Below are positions 28,259 to 37,518 of a stretch of DNA of 64,000 nucleotides, in pieces; the stretch's first letter is position 1, and every line of letters begins with the position of its first letter. Position numbers and translations under genes: made by a program. Source of the DNA: Actinophytocola sp. (GTDB taxonomy: Bacteria > Actinomycetota > Actinomycetes > Mycobacteriales > Pseudonocardiaceae); NCBI GenBank assembly GCA_009377395.1, contig WHUB01000001.1, positions 80,602 to 144,601 on the forward strand. The letters run 5' to 3'. A model generated the notes under the pieces. It was not told the origin of the DNA. It did not search any database and saw only the letters and a list, made by a program, of their open reading frames with translations.

Positions 28259-30904
28259 GTGGCGCTTACCGACGACCGCGGTCCCTCGTTCGCGACCGAC
28301 TCGCCCGACTCGGGTCGTGGCAGCAGCGGGTTCGACCGGCAGCCGCCGCAGGACGTCACCGCGGAACAGTCGGTGCTCGGCGGCATGCTGCTGTCCAAGG
28401 ACGCGATCGCCGACGTCATCGAGGTGGTGCGGCCGGGCGACTTCTACCGGCCGGCGCACCAGGCCGTCTACGACTGCATCCTGGATCTCTATGGTCGTGG
28501 CGAGCCCGCCGACCCGATCACGATCTCCGCCGAGCTCGAGCGGCGCGGCGAGCTCGGCCGGGTCGGTGGCGCGCCGTACCTGCACACCCTGATCGCGACG
28601 GTGCCGACGGCCGCGAACGCGGGCTACTACGCCGAGATCGTCGCGGAGAAGGCGATCCTGCGCAGGCTGGTCGAGGCGGGCACCCGGATCGTGCAGTTCG
28701 GTTATGGGGCGGCCGAGTCATCGGGTGCCGCGGTCGACGAGGTGGTCGACCGGGCGCAGGCCGCGATCTACGAGGTGACCGAGCGGCGCGCCAGCGAGGA
28801 CTACGTCGCGCTGGAGGAGCTGCTCCAGCCGACCATGGACGAGATCGACGCGATCGCGTCGCACGGTGGCACGGCGGAGGGCGTCCCGACCGGCTTCGCC
28901 GATCTGGACGAGGTGACCAACGGCCTGCACGCGGGCCAGATGGTCATCGTTGCGGCCAGGCCGGGCATCGGCAAGGCGCTCGCGCTCGACACTCCGCTGC
29001 CGACGCCGGGCGGCTGGACGACCATGGGCGAGGTCGCCGTTGGGGATGAACTGCTTGGCGCGGGTGGGATTCCGACGCGGGTGGTCGCGGCGACCGACGT
29101 CATGCGGGATCGTCCGTGTCACGAGGTCGAGTTCTCCGACGGCACCGTGATCATCGCGGATGGGCAGCATCAGTGGCTGACCGAGACGCGCGCATCGCGG
29201 CGGAGCGCGCAGCAGGCTCGTACCGGCTACAACCGGCACAAGAACCAGCGCACGTTCGCGGACGTGCGCACGACCGAGGAGATCCGCGCGACGCTGCGCT
29301 GCGAGACGGCGGACCGCCGCCTCAACCACTCGGTGACGAACTGCGGTCCGCTCGAGCTGCCGGAGCAGGACCTGCCACTCCCGCCGTACGTGCTCGGTGT
29401 CTGGCTCGGGGACGGACACTCATCCGGCGCGCGGTTCACCACGGCTGACCCGGAGATCGTGACCTACATCGAGGCCGACGGTATCGACGTCGTCGAGCAC
29501 GGCGGGTTGAACTACGGGCTGCGGCTGCCCGAGGCCGAGCCGGTTCCGGAGCGGACCTGTGTCGTCTGCGGGGCTGGTTTCGTTCCCAAGACGAGCCAGG
29601 TTCGGACCTGCGGCCAGTCGTGTGGTGGCAAGGCTCGTTTCGTCTCCGATCCGGTACCCGCTCCTACCTGTGCCGACTGCGGCGGCCCATCGTGCGGGCT
29701 GCGGTTGTGCCAGCGTTGCCGCAATGACCACGGGACCGTCCAGGCGCGGCTGCGGTCGATGAGCGTGCTCGGGGACAAGCAGATCCCGCAGCGATACCTG
29801 CGGGGCTCGGTGGCGCAGCGGCGCGCGCTGCTGGCCGGATTGCTCGACACGGACGGCACGGTCAGCAGCGGCGGTTCGGTTCAGATCAGCGTGACGAACG
29901 AGCGCCTTGCCGCCGACGTGCGCGAGCTGATCGTGAGTCTCGGCTATCGCTGCGGACTGTCGACCAAGCACGTCAACGGCAGATCCGAGCGCAGCTCCAC
30001 CGCGTATACCTTGACCTTCGCGACCGATGAGGTCGTCTTTCGGCTGGAACGCAAGCGACTGGCGCACAAGGAACGCAGGCGGACGGCCGGCACCGCGAGG
30101 ACCGGCTCGCGGTTCATCGTGGACGTGCGGCCGGTGGCGAGCGTGCCGGTCCGTTGCGTCGAGGTGGCTGCGGAAGACCACCTCTACCTCGCGGGGCGTG
30201 CCATGGTCCCGACCCACAACTCGACGCTGGGACTGGATTTCGCCAGGTCATGCTCCATCAAGCACGGTCTGAGCAGTGTCATTTTCTCGCTGGAGATGAG
30301 CCGCACCGAGATCGTGATGCGGTTGCTCTCGGCCGAGGCGCGCATCCGGCTGCAGGACATGCGCGGTGGCCGGATGAGTGACGACGACTGGACCCGGCTG
30401 GCGCGGCGGATGAGCGAGATCAGCGAGGCGCCGCTGTTCATCGACGACTCGCCGAACATGACGATGATGGAGATCCGCGCGAAGGCGCGGCGCCTCAAGC
30501 AACGCCACGACCTGCAGCTCATCGTCGTCGACTACATGCAGCTGATGACCTCGGGCAAGAAGGTGGAGTCGCGGCAGCAAGAGGTGTCGGAGTTCTCTCG
30601 GCAGCTCAAGCTGCTCGCCAAGGAGCTGGATGTGCCGCTGGTCGCGATCAGCCAGCTCAACCGTGGTCCCGAGCAGCGCACCGACAAGCGACCGATGTTG
30701 TCCGACCTGCGTGAGTCCGGTTCGCTCGAGCAGGATGCCGACATCGTGCTGCTGATCAACCGGCCCGACGCGTCCGAGCGGGACGATCCCCGCGCCGGTG
30801 AGGCTGACCTGATTCTGGCCAAGCACCGCGCCGGTCCCACCAGTACCGTCACCGTGGCGCACCAGCTGCACTACAGCCGATTCGCCGACCTCGCACAGGC
30901 GTGA
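28259..30904 (+). CDS. dnaB: Replicative DNA helicase DnaB, intein-containing precursor
   Basis: Hexameric helicase that opens the replication fork; 881-residue precursor, 466 residues after intein removal, normal for the family. The N-terminal DnaG-interacting domain begins RQPPQDVTAEQSVLGGMLLS; the RecA-like domain has Walker A ARPGIGK interrupted by the intein and resuming STLGLDF, Walker B LIVVDYMQLM and AISQLNRGPEQRTDKRPMLSDL. GTG 28259 is chosen by homology (VALTDDRG matches other actinobacterial starts) with AGGAGG 14 bases upstream; ATG 28214 is in frame but overlaps the promoter palindrome. The stop directly abuts the stop of the convergent next gene. Confidence 0.95.
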   Translation: MALTDDRGPSFATDSPDSGRGSSGFDRQPPQDVTAEQSVLGGMLLSKDAIADVIEVVRPGDFYRPAHQAVYDCILDLYGRGEPADPITISAELERRGELGRVGGAPYLHTLIATVPTAANAGYYAEIVAEKAILRRLVEAGTRIVQFGYGAAESSGAAVDEVVDRAQAAIYEVTERRASEDYVALEELLQPTMDEIDAIASHGGTAEGVPTGFADLDEVTNGLHAGQMVIVAARPGIGKALALDTPLPTPGGWTTMGEVAVGDELLGAGGIPTRVVAATDVMRDRPCHEVEFSDGTVIIADGQHQWLTETRASRRSAQQARTGYNRHKNQRTFADVRTTEEIRATLRCETADRRLNHSVTNCGPLELPEQDLPLPPYVLGVWLGDGHSSGARFTTADPEIVTYIEADGIDVVEHGGLNYGLRLPEAEPVPERTCVVCGAGFVPKTSQVRTCGQSCGGKARFVSDPVPAPTCADCGGPSCGLRLCQRCRNDHGTVQARLRSMSVLGDKQIPQRYLRGSVAQRRALLAGLLDTDGTVSSGGSVQISVTNERLAADVRELIVSLGYRCGLSTKHVNGRSERSSTAYTLTFATDEVVFRLERKRLAHKERRRTAGTARTGSRFIVDVRPVASVPVRCVEVAAEDHLYLAGRAMVPTHNSTLGLDFARSCSIKHGLSSVIFSLEMSRTEIVMRLLSAEARIRLQDMRGGRMSDDDWTRLARRMSEISEAPLFIDDSPNMTMMEIRAKARRLKQRHDLQLIVVDYMQLMTSGKKVESRQQEVSEFSRQLKLLAKELDVPLVAISQLNRGPEQRTDKRPMLSDLRESGSLEQDADIVLLINRPDASERDDPRAGEADLILAKHRAGPTSTVTVAHQLHYSRFADLAQA
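28976..30220 (+). other. Intein in DnaB P-loop, class 3 type with LAGLIDADG homing endonuclease
   Basis: 415 residues inserted between Lys of GIGK and Ser of STLG. It starts with Ala, not Cys or Ser, and ends His-Asn before Ser+1. Block B reads DGQHQWL (Trp two after His), block F VRCVEV (Cys), block G PTHN (Thr before His): the Trp-Cys-Thr triplet that defines class 3 inteins, which use the block F Cys as first nucleophile. The endonuclease motifs are LGVWLGDG (about 29390) and LLAGLLDTDG (about 29828). Between them 29558-29719 encodes several CxxC pairs, a probable zinc-binding insertion. Confidence 0.88.
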
Positions 30905-31393
30905 TCAGTACGTCCCGCCGAGCTTTGCGTGGTCCCAGCTCACCGTCTTCGTCGGCGTGAACACCAGCCCGACCCGCTTGGCGGCCTGCTTGCGGAGGAC
31001 GTCCACCAGGGACGGCGGGACCTCGACGGTCTCGTCCTCGAAGGTGTAGCGGTGCATGAGGTCGATGCCGATGCGCAGCGTCTCGTCGGCGTCGTCGATG
31101 ATCTCGACGTCGCACTCCATCGACACGCCCCGCAGCTTCTCGTACGACTCGCCCGCCTCGACGAGCACCGTCGCCTCGGCGAGCCGCCGCATGTTCCGCA
31201 CCTTCTGGGATCGCTCGTACGTCCACGTCTCGATCCAGGGTGCATCGACGTCGTCCACCCGGGGCACGTACCACAGCGGGGCCAGGTGCGGCCTGCCGTT
31301 GGGGCCCATGGTGGCAACGTTGATCACCCGCTGCACCGCCAGAAACTTGCCGACCTCGGCCGCTGACATCCTGATCTGATCACGTCGGGACAT
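30905..31393 (-). CDS. Pyridoxamine 5'-phosphate oxidase-like flavin/F420-binding protein
   Basis: 162 residues forming a split beta-barrel (VGKFLAVQRVINVATMGPNGRPHLAPLWYV at the start). Members bind FMN, F420 or haem; the actinobacterial group often uses F420, but the cofactor cannot be fixed from sequence. Its stop codon is adjacent to the dnaB stop (TGATCA), so the two convergent genes share no spacer. The SDR gene lies just upstream, 9 bases away, so the two are probably one transcript and may form a redox pair. Confidence 0.82.
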   Translation of the reverse strand: MSRRDQIRMSAAEVGKFLAVQRVINVATMGPNGRPHLAPLWYVPRVDDVDAPWIETWTYERSQKVRNMRRLAEATVLVEAGESYEKLRGVSMECDVEIIDDADETLRIGIDLMHRYTFEDETVEVPPSLVDVLRKQAAKRVGLVFTPTKTVSWDHAKLGGTY

Positions 31394-31402
31394 GCCAGCA
31401 GC

Positions 31403-32317
31403 CTAGGCCGACCGCTCGGTCGCCGCCCTGCCGCCGTGCCCGGTCATGGCCGCGTCCCGCGCGCCCCTGCGCCGGATGTCCTCGATCGCATCGGCATCGG
31501 CGTCTGCGACGTCCATCGTCCGCGCGCCGATCTCGACGAACGGCGGCAGGAACGATCTGATCACCTTGAGCCCGCCGACCCAGCGCGGCACGTGGATCGT
31601 GCGTGCCCGCCGCAACACACCTCGTTCCAGCTTGTCGAGCGCGAACTCGAGCGGATACGTCTTGCCGAGCAGCCCCGGCATTCCGCCGCGCAGCTTGCCG
31701 AACACCGGGTGCTTGTCCGCACTCTCCACCAGGTCGGTGCGGATCCAGCTCGGATGCGCGACGCCGACCCGCACACCGAGATGGCGCAGCTCCACCCGCA
31801 GGCTGTTGCTGAACGCCTCGACGGCCGCCTTCGCGGCGCAGTAGTTCGCCAGTCCGGGCGCGTGCGTGATCGCGGCCAGTGACGAGATCGCGAGCAGGTA
31901 GCCCTTGCGCTCGATGACGTGCGGCATGGTGACCCGGAATGTGCGCCACACGCCGAGCAGGTCGACCTCGAACACCTTCTCGTAGGCCACCGGGTCGACC
32001 GACCGCGCGAAGCCGGTGGTCGCGATGCCCGCGTTGGCGATCACGATGTCGATGCCGCCCCACTTCTCGACCACGGCGGCCGTCGCGGCTTCCAGCTCCT
32101 CCCAGCTCGTGACGTCGGCTTCGAGCGACACCGCGTTCGCACCGATCCGGGCCGCGACGGCGTTCTGCTCCTCGATCTCGAGACCGACGAGCGCGACCTT
32201 GGCGCCCCGCCGGGCGAATCGTTCCGCCAGCCCGGCGCCGATGCCGCGTGCCGCGCCGGTGATGAACACGACGGCGCCGTCCAGATTGCCCTTGCGGGTG
32301 AGGGGGTTGCGCACCAC
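31403..32317 (-). CDS. Short-chain dehydrogenase/reductase
   Basis: 304-residue NAD(P)-dependent oxidoreductase. The Rossmann motif TGAARGIGAGL is near residue 20, NAG at IVIANAGIA, catalytic Ser in ISSLA and YxxxK in NYCAAK. A C-terminal extension of about 60 residues beyond the SDR core (WVGGLKVIRSFLPPFVEIG) is shared with a group of actinobacterial SDRs often linked to lipid metabolism. Two tandem GTG codons (32317, 32314) can start it. A 17-bp palindrome lies 32 bases upstream. Confidence 0.85.
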   Translation of the reverse strand: MVRNPLTRKGNLDGAVVFITGAARGIGAGLAERFARRGAKVALVGLEIEEQNAVAARIGANAVSLEADVTSWEELEAATAAVVEKWGGIDIVIANAGIATTGFARSVDPVAYEKVFEVDLLGVWRTFRVTMPHVIERKGYLLAISSLAAITHAPGLANYCAAKAAVEAFSNSLRVELRHLGVRVGVAHPSWIRTDLVESADKHPVFGKLRGGMPGLLGKTYPLEFALDKLERGVLRRARTIHVPRWVGGLKVIRSFLPPFVEIGARTMDVADADADAIEDIRRRGARDAAMTGHGGRAATERSA

Positions 32318-32348
32318 TGACCCTCCGCTTCCTTGCGATCTCGAGTGG

Positions 32349-32365
32349 ACTTACTCCCGGTAAGT
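32349..32365. promoter_or_regulatory. Perfect inverted repeat, probable TetR-type operator
   Basis: ACTTAC-TCCCG-GTAAGT is a perfect 6-5-6 palindrome in an AT-richer stretch upstream of the SDR gene. The size fits TetR-family sites. No TetR gene is in the window, so the regulator would act in trans. Confidence 0.6.
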
Positions 32366-32530
32366 ATTGTCGTAGAGTAACAGGTACTGGCGCCGACGGA
32401 ACTGTCGTCGCTATCACGCGGGACCCGGGGCATGCCCCTGCTCACCCGGCTCCTCGTAGGATGCGGGTAGGAGACCCCACCCGCCTGATCCCGAGGCGGC
32501 TAGACGCCGGACCGCTCGAGGAGGAGCACG

Positions 32531-33559
32531 ATGCCCATCGCAACCCCCGAGGTTTACGCGGAGATGCTTGACCGAGCCAAGGAGGGAGAGTTCGCGTATC
32601 CGGCCATCAATGTCACCTCGTCGGAGACGCTGAACGCCGCCATTCGTGGCTTCGCGGAGGCCGAGAGCGACGGCATCATCCAGTTCTCCACAGGTGGCGC
32701 CGAGTTCGCCTCCGGCCAGAAGGTCAAAGACATGGTCACCGGCGCGACCGCGCTGGCCGAGTTCGCGCACGTCGTCGCCGACAAATACCCGGTCAACGTC
32801 GCCCTGCACACCGACCACTGCCCGAAGGACAAGCTGGACGGCTTCGTCAACCCGCTGATCGAGATCTCGCAGCAGCGCGTCAACGCGGGCAAGAACCCGC
32901 TGTTCCAGTCTCACATGTGGGACGGCTCCGCGATCGACCTCGACGAGAACCTGAAGATCGCCGCCGATCTGCTCGACAAGGCCGCCGCCGCCAAGATCAT
33001 CCTTGAGGTGGAGATCGGCGTCGTCGGCGGTGAGGAAGACGGCGTCGCCAACGAGATCAACGAGAAGCTCTACACCGCCGAGGGCGACTACGTGAAGACC
33101 GTCGACGCGCTCGGCGCCGGTGAGAAGGGCCGCTACCTGCTCGCCGCGACCTTCGGCAACGTCCACGGCTCCTACAAGCCGGGCGCCGTCCAGCTGCGCC
33201 CCGACGTCCTCAAGCGCGGCCAGGCCGTCGCGGCCGAGAAGCTCGGCCTGCCCGCGGGCTCGAAGCCGTTCGAGCTGGTCTTCCACGGCGGCTCCGGCTC
33301 GCTACTCGAGGAGATCCACGAGGCGTTGTCGTATGGCGTGGTCAAGATGAACGTCGACACCGACACCCAGTACGCCTTCACCCGCCCGATCGCCGACCAC
33401 ATGTTCAAGAACTACGACGGCGTGCTCAAGATCGACGGCGAGGTCGGCGACAAGAAGGTCTACGACCCGCGCAGCTACATGAAGGTCGCCGAGGGCGCCA
33501 TGGCCGCCCGCGTCGTCCAGGCCGCCGAGGCCCTCAAGTCGGCGGGCAAGAAGCTCTGA
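32531..33559 (+). CDS. fbaA: Class II fructose-bisphosphate aldolase
   Basis: 342-residue Zn-dependent glycolytic/gluconeogenic aldolase. Signature residues are ALHTDHCPKDKL (catalytic Asp and Zn His), QSHMWDGSA, EVEIGVVGGEEDGV (Zn Glu), GNVHGSYKPG (Zn His) and FHGGSGS (Zn His). GAGGAGGAG precedes the ATG. It sits upstream of a DUF3151 gene and purA, a neighbourhood like that of mycobacteria. Confidence 0.96.
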   Translation: MPIATPEVYAEMLDRAKEGEFAYPAINVTSSETLNAAIRGFAEAESDGIIQFSTGGAEFASGQKVKDMVTGATALAEFAHVVADKYPVNVALHTDHCPKDKLDGFVNPLIEISQQRVNAGKNPLFQSHMWDGSAIDLDENLKIAADLLDKAAAAKIILEVEIGVVGGEEDGVANEINEKLYTAEGDYVKTVDALGAGEKGRYLLAATFGNVHGSYKPGAVQLRPDVLKRGQAVAAEKLGLPAGSKPFELVFHGGSGSLLEEIHEALSYGVVKMNVDTDTQYAFTRPIADHMFKNYDGVLKIDGEVGDKKVYDPRSYMKVAEGAMAARVVQAAEALKSAGKKL

Positions 33560-33564
33560 TCGTC

Positions 33565-33657
33565 ATGATGACGATGTCGAAACGTGTGATCGCCTTCGTG
33601 CTGATCTCCGCGATGGTTCTCGCGGGCGCGAGCTGGCTGTTCAGCATGCTCGGCTGA
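33565..33657 (+). CDS. 30-residue hydrophobic peptide
   Basis: Starting at ATG 33565, five bases after the fbaA stop, a 31-codon frame encodes MMTMSKRVIAFVL and continues as one hydrophobic helix with a conserved-looking AGASWLFSMLG end, then TGA. The profile (charged SKR, then about 22 apolar residues) is a single-span membrane peptide. ATG 33574 is an alternative start. Its position close behind fbaA suggests cotranscription. Function unknown. Confidence 0.6.
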   Translation: MMTMSKRVIAFVLISAMVLAGASWLFSMLG

Positions 33658-33697
33658 CCGCTGTCGGCTCGGCGGACGGTGCTGGCAGGATGGCGTC

Positions 33698-34105
33698 ATG
33701 ACGAACTTGCTTGAACCGGATCCGACACTGCTGCCCGCGCGCGCCGACGCGCAGGCCGCGCTGGACGCCGGTACCTCGCCGTCCGAGGTCGCCGCCGAGC
33801 ACCCCGACTGCAGCGAGGCGTGGGCCGCGCTCGCCGAGCAGGCGATGGAGGCCGACGAGTATGTCGCCTCCTACGCCTATGCGCGCACCGGTTACCACCG
33901 GGGCCTCGACCAGCTCCGCAGGGCGGGCTGGAAGGGGCACGGCCCCGTCCCGTGGAGCCATCGGCCCAACCAGGGCTTCCTGCGTTCGGTCGCGGCGCTG
34001 GCGCGGGCGGCGGAACGCATCGGCGAGACCGAGGAGTACCTGCGCTGTTCGCAGGTCCTGTCCGACTCCGACCCCGAGGCCGCCAAGGCGACCGGCCTAG
34101 CCTGA
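33698..34105 (+). CDS. DUF3151 family protein
   Basis: 135-residue soluble helical protein. The family pattern is HPDCSEAWAALAEQA, ASYAYARTGYHRGLDQLRR and HRPNQGFLRSV, a TPR-like helical arrangement. It recurs beside fbaA/purA in actinobacteria; function unknown. Its last nine bases overlap the end of the convergent next gene. Confidence 0.88.
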   Translation: MTNLLEPDPTLLPARADAQAALDAGTSPSEVAAEHPDCSEAWAALAEQAMEADEYVASYAYARTGYHRGLDQLRRAGWKGHGPVPWSHRPNQGFLRSVAALARAAERIGETEEYLRCSQVLSDSDPEAAKATGLA

Positions 34106-34789
34106 GGGGCGCACCAGCAGCAGGTCCTCGGTGTGGCGGTACCAGGTCCAGCGCTCCGTGGTGCGCTCCCGCGCGACGCCGTCGAGCACCGGCGTCGTCG
34201 GCTCGCAGCCGATGTCGAACGCACGGCTCCGCGCCGTGTGCCGCTGTCCGCCGAACCGCCGGTACCGCACCGTGACCGCCAGCCCGGGGCCGTCTGCGGT
34301 GTCCGGTGTGACGTCGATCCGGTGCGCCCTGCCGCGCAGCACCAGCTCGTCGTCGCAGTAGGCGACGCCCTCGATCCGGTGCAGTGTGCCGGTGCCGACG
34401 AGCACGCCGCCCGTGTCGTCTCGGATCAGCGGCACGCCTTGCGGCTGTCCGCTCGCAGCCAGTCGCAGCGCCGCTTCGAGGCCGCCCGGCAGTCCCCACA
34501 GCGCGGCGCAGGACGAGCGCCCGCGCGGTGCGTAGCCGACGCTGACCGTGCCGAGCCGGTCCCGCCGCAGCAACCGGAGCGCGACGGCGGCGAGGTCGGC
34601 GTCGGTTCCCGCCACGATGACGCCCGCGCCGGGGCCGCTCGCGCCGTCGGCGGCCTTGGCGAGCTCGGCGTCGACGTCGGACTTGCCAGGTCGCGCCGGA
34701 ACGGGCACTATGCGGTGCTGTTCAAGGCCTGCGCGAGCGAGGACGGCCGGTGGGATGCTCGTCCCACATGCGAGCATGATGCCACCCAT
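34097..34789 (-). CDS. Conserved actinobacterial protein, weakly diacylglycerol-kinase-like
   Basis: 230 residues. The ATG at 34789 has GGAGG eight bases ahead; the much longer frame upstream is the purA shadow. It has a Rossmann-like N-terminal half (VIVAGTDADLAAVALRLLRRDRLGTVSVGYAP) followed by beta-rich segments (GTLHRIEGVAYCDDELVL, GLAVTVRYRRFG), a layout that recalls lipid/NAD kinase C-terminal domains, but the GGDGT-type ATP motif is not obvious. It is divergent from purA. Function not established. Confidence 0.68.
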   Translation of the reverse strand: MGGIMLACGTSIPPAVLARAGLEQHRIVPVPARPGKSDVDAELAKAADGASGPGAGVIVAGTDADLAAVALRLLRRDRLGTVSVGYAPRGRSSCAALWGLPGGLEAALRLAASGQPQGVPLIRDDTGGVLVGTGTLHRIEGVAYCDDELVLRGRAHRIDVTPDTADGPGLAVTVRYRRFGGQRHTARSRAFDIGCEPTTPVLDGVARERTTERWTWYRHTEDLLLVRPSG

Positions 34790-34816
34790 GACTTTGACCT
34801 CCGTTACCCTCGTTGA

Positions 34817-36151
<1,335 letters not shown>

Positions 36152-36157
36152 CCACGA

Positions 36158-36175
36158 CATACGCGTATGGCATAC
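36158..36175. promoter_or_regulatory. Palindromic autoregulatory site of the VapBC operon
   Basis: CATACGCGTATG (36158-36169) is a perfect 12-bp palindrome, followed one base later by another CATAC half-site (36171). It lies 15 bases before the antitoxin start, where VapB/VapBC complexes typically bind to repress their own transcription. Confidence 0.6.
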
Positions 36176-36183
36176 TGGCGTTT

Positions 36184-36414
36184 GTGAAGCGCACGACGGT
36201 TTACCTGCCAGAGGAGCTCAAGCGCGCCCTCGAGCAACGCGCGAAGCTGGAGGGCCGCACCGAGGCCGACGTCATCCGGGATGCGTTGTCGGCGGCATTG
36301 CAGCCCCGCGGTCGCTCCTCGAAGTTGTCGTTCGGCAAGTTCGCGAGCGGCCACTCCGACACGTCTGCTCGGGTCGACGAGGTGCTGCGAGACACCGGAT
36401 TCGGCGCTGCGTGA
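36184..36414 (+). CDS. vapB: VapB-type ribbon-helix-helix antitoxin
   Basis: 76 residues from GTG 36184. The N-terminal beta strand and helices (KRTTVYLPEELKRALEQRA ... TEADVIRDAL) form a ribbon-helix-helix DNA-binding domain; the C-terminal 30 residues are flexible and should wrap the toxin. It overlaps the toxin start by four bases (GTGA). Expected to neutralise VapC and repress the operon through the upstream palindrome. Confidence 0.88.
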   Translation: MKRTTVYLPEELKRALEQRAKLEGRTEADVIRDALSAALQPRGRSSKLSFGKFASGHSDTSARVDEVLRDTGFGAA

Positions 36415-36839
36415 CGGTCATCGTGGACACCGGCGGCCTGTACGCGGCCTACGACCGCGATGACGCGTTTCATCATGACGTATGCGACGTGCTGGCGGAG
36501 GACACCGAGATCGTCATCCCGCCGCTGGTCCTCGCCGAACTCGATTACCTCGTCGCCGCACGGCTCGGGGAGGCGGCACGCGCGGAGATCACGGCCGAAC
36601 TCGCCGAGGCGGCGGTTGTCGCCGAGTTCACCCAGCAGATGTTCGTTTCCGCCGCGGAGATCGCCAGCGCCTATGGGGAGATCGGCCTGGGGCTGACCGA
36701 CGCGTCCGTCGCGGTAACCGCCTACACGTACCGAACTCGCGAGATCTTGACCGTCGATCAACGGCACTTCCGGGCGCTGCGACCGCTGCCAGGTACCCCG
36801 GGGACGTCGTTCCGGCTCCTACCGTTCGACGCTGACTGA
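36411..36839 (+). CDS. vapC: VapC-type PIN domain toxin
   Basis: 142-residue putative endoribonuclease. GTG 36411 overlaps the antitoxin stop; a longer frame upstream is a shadow. The PIN catalytic acids are Asp6 (VIVDTGG), Glu43 (LAELDYL), Asp97 (LTDASV) and Asp116 (LTVDQRHF), all present, so the toxin looks active. VapC family members cleave tRNA or rRNA; the target here is unknown. Confidence 0.9.
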   Translation: MTVIVDTGGLYAAYDRDDAFHHDVCDVLAEDTEIVIPPLVLAELDYLVAARLGEAARAEITAELAEAAVVAEFTQQMFVSAAEIASAYGEIGLGLTDASVAVTAYTYRTREILTVDQRHFRALRPLPGTPGTSFRLLPFDAD

Positions 36840-36915
36840 CCGCGTCCGAGCGCCTCTCAACGCTCTGTCGGAAATTCGTTCGCCCCCCGGTTCCGGCACC
36901 GGATACGGTCGCCGC

Positions 36916-36993
36916 ATGAGCTTCTTCGTGATGGTGCGTCGTGTCCGGCGCACGAACGTCACGCCGCGCGTGGGGATGGCATCGGCTCACTGA
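36916..36993 (+). other. Possible leader ORF overlapping the erm-like start
   Basis: A 25-codon frame from ATG 36916 begins MSFFVMVRRVRRTN and ends at TGA 36993, overlapping the first 53 bases of the methyltransferase in another frame. Many erm genes are controlled by arrest-prone leader peptides, some with an Arg-X-Arg motif, and RVR is present here. No Shine-Dalgarno is clear; this may be chance. Confidence 0.3.
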
Positions 36994-37465
36994 CACCTGG
37001 GCGAGGCGGATCGTCGACGACGCCGGGGTGCGGCCGGGCGAGCTGGTCCTCGACATCGGTGCCGGGCACGGCGCGCTGACCGCCCCGCTCGTCGATGCCG
37101 GCGCACGAGTGCTCGCCGTGGAACCACACCCGGCACGGGCGGCACTGCTCAGGGAAAGCTTCTCGGCCGCTCCGGTCACCGTCCTGGAGATCACCGCCGA
37201 CGAACTGCGACTGCCACACCGGCCGTTCCGGGTGGTCGCGAACCCGCCGTATGCCATCACCGCCGCACTGCTGCGCGCTCTGCTCATCACCAGGTCCGGC
37301 CTGTACGCCGCAGACATCGTGCTGCAGCGGGCGGTGGTGCGCCACCACGCCGGTGCCCGCTATCGCGGCTGGACCGCTCGGCAGGGATCAGCGCTGCCCA
37401 GACGCGCCTTCGATCCACCGCCCCGGGTGGACTCGGCCGTCCTCGTCATCCGGCGGCGCCACTGA
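36941..37465 (+). CDS. Erm(37)-like short 23S rRNA adenine N6-methyltransferase
   Basis: 174 residues. The N-terminus SRRAWGWHRLTDTWARRIV, SAM motif LDIGAGHGALT and catalytic NPPY closely follow M. tuberculosis Erm(37), which also lacks the C-terminal RNA-binding domain of ordinary Erm enzymes (about 250-280 residues). The protein stops after PRRAFDPPPRVDSAVLVIRRRH. Erm(37) modifies 23S rRNA near A2058 and contributes to intrinsic macrolide tolerance; the same role is inferred. GTG 36941 matches the Erm(37) start (MS-A-R-SRRAWGW). It follows VapBC and is flanked by a terminator. Confidence 0.82.
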   Translation: MSGARTSRRAWGWHRLTDTWARRIVDDAGVRPGELVLDIGAGHGALTAPLVDAGARVLAVEPHPARAALLRESFSAAPVTVLEITADELRLPHRPFRVVANPPYAITAALLRALLITRSGLYAADIVLQRAVVRHHAGARYRGWTARQGSALPRRAFDPPPRVDSAVLVIRRRH

Positions 37466-37467
37466 CG

Positions 37468-37504
37468 GCGGCGGGGCACCCCGAGAACCGGAGTGCCCCG
37501 CCGC
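37468..37504. terminator. Bidirectional hairpin terminator
   Basis: GCGGCGGGGCAC (37468-37479) pairs perfectly with GTGCCCCGCCGC (37493-37504), 13-base loop, between the convergent erm-like and DUF1416 genes. Confidence 0.82.
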
Positions 37505-37518
37505 TGTGTGCGCGTCTC

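Noticed and set aside
30902-30907. TGATCA at the junction of dnaB and the PPOX gene as a regulatory palindrome
   Set aside because: It is simply the two abutting stop codons of convergent genes; no wider symmetry is present.
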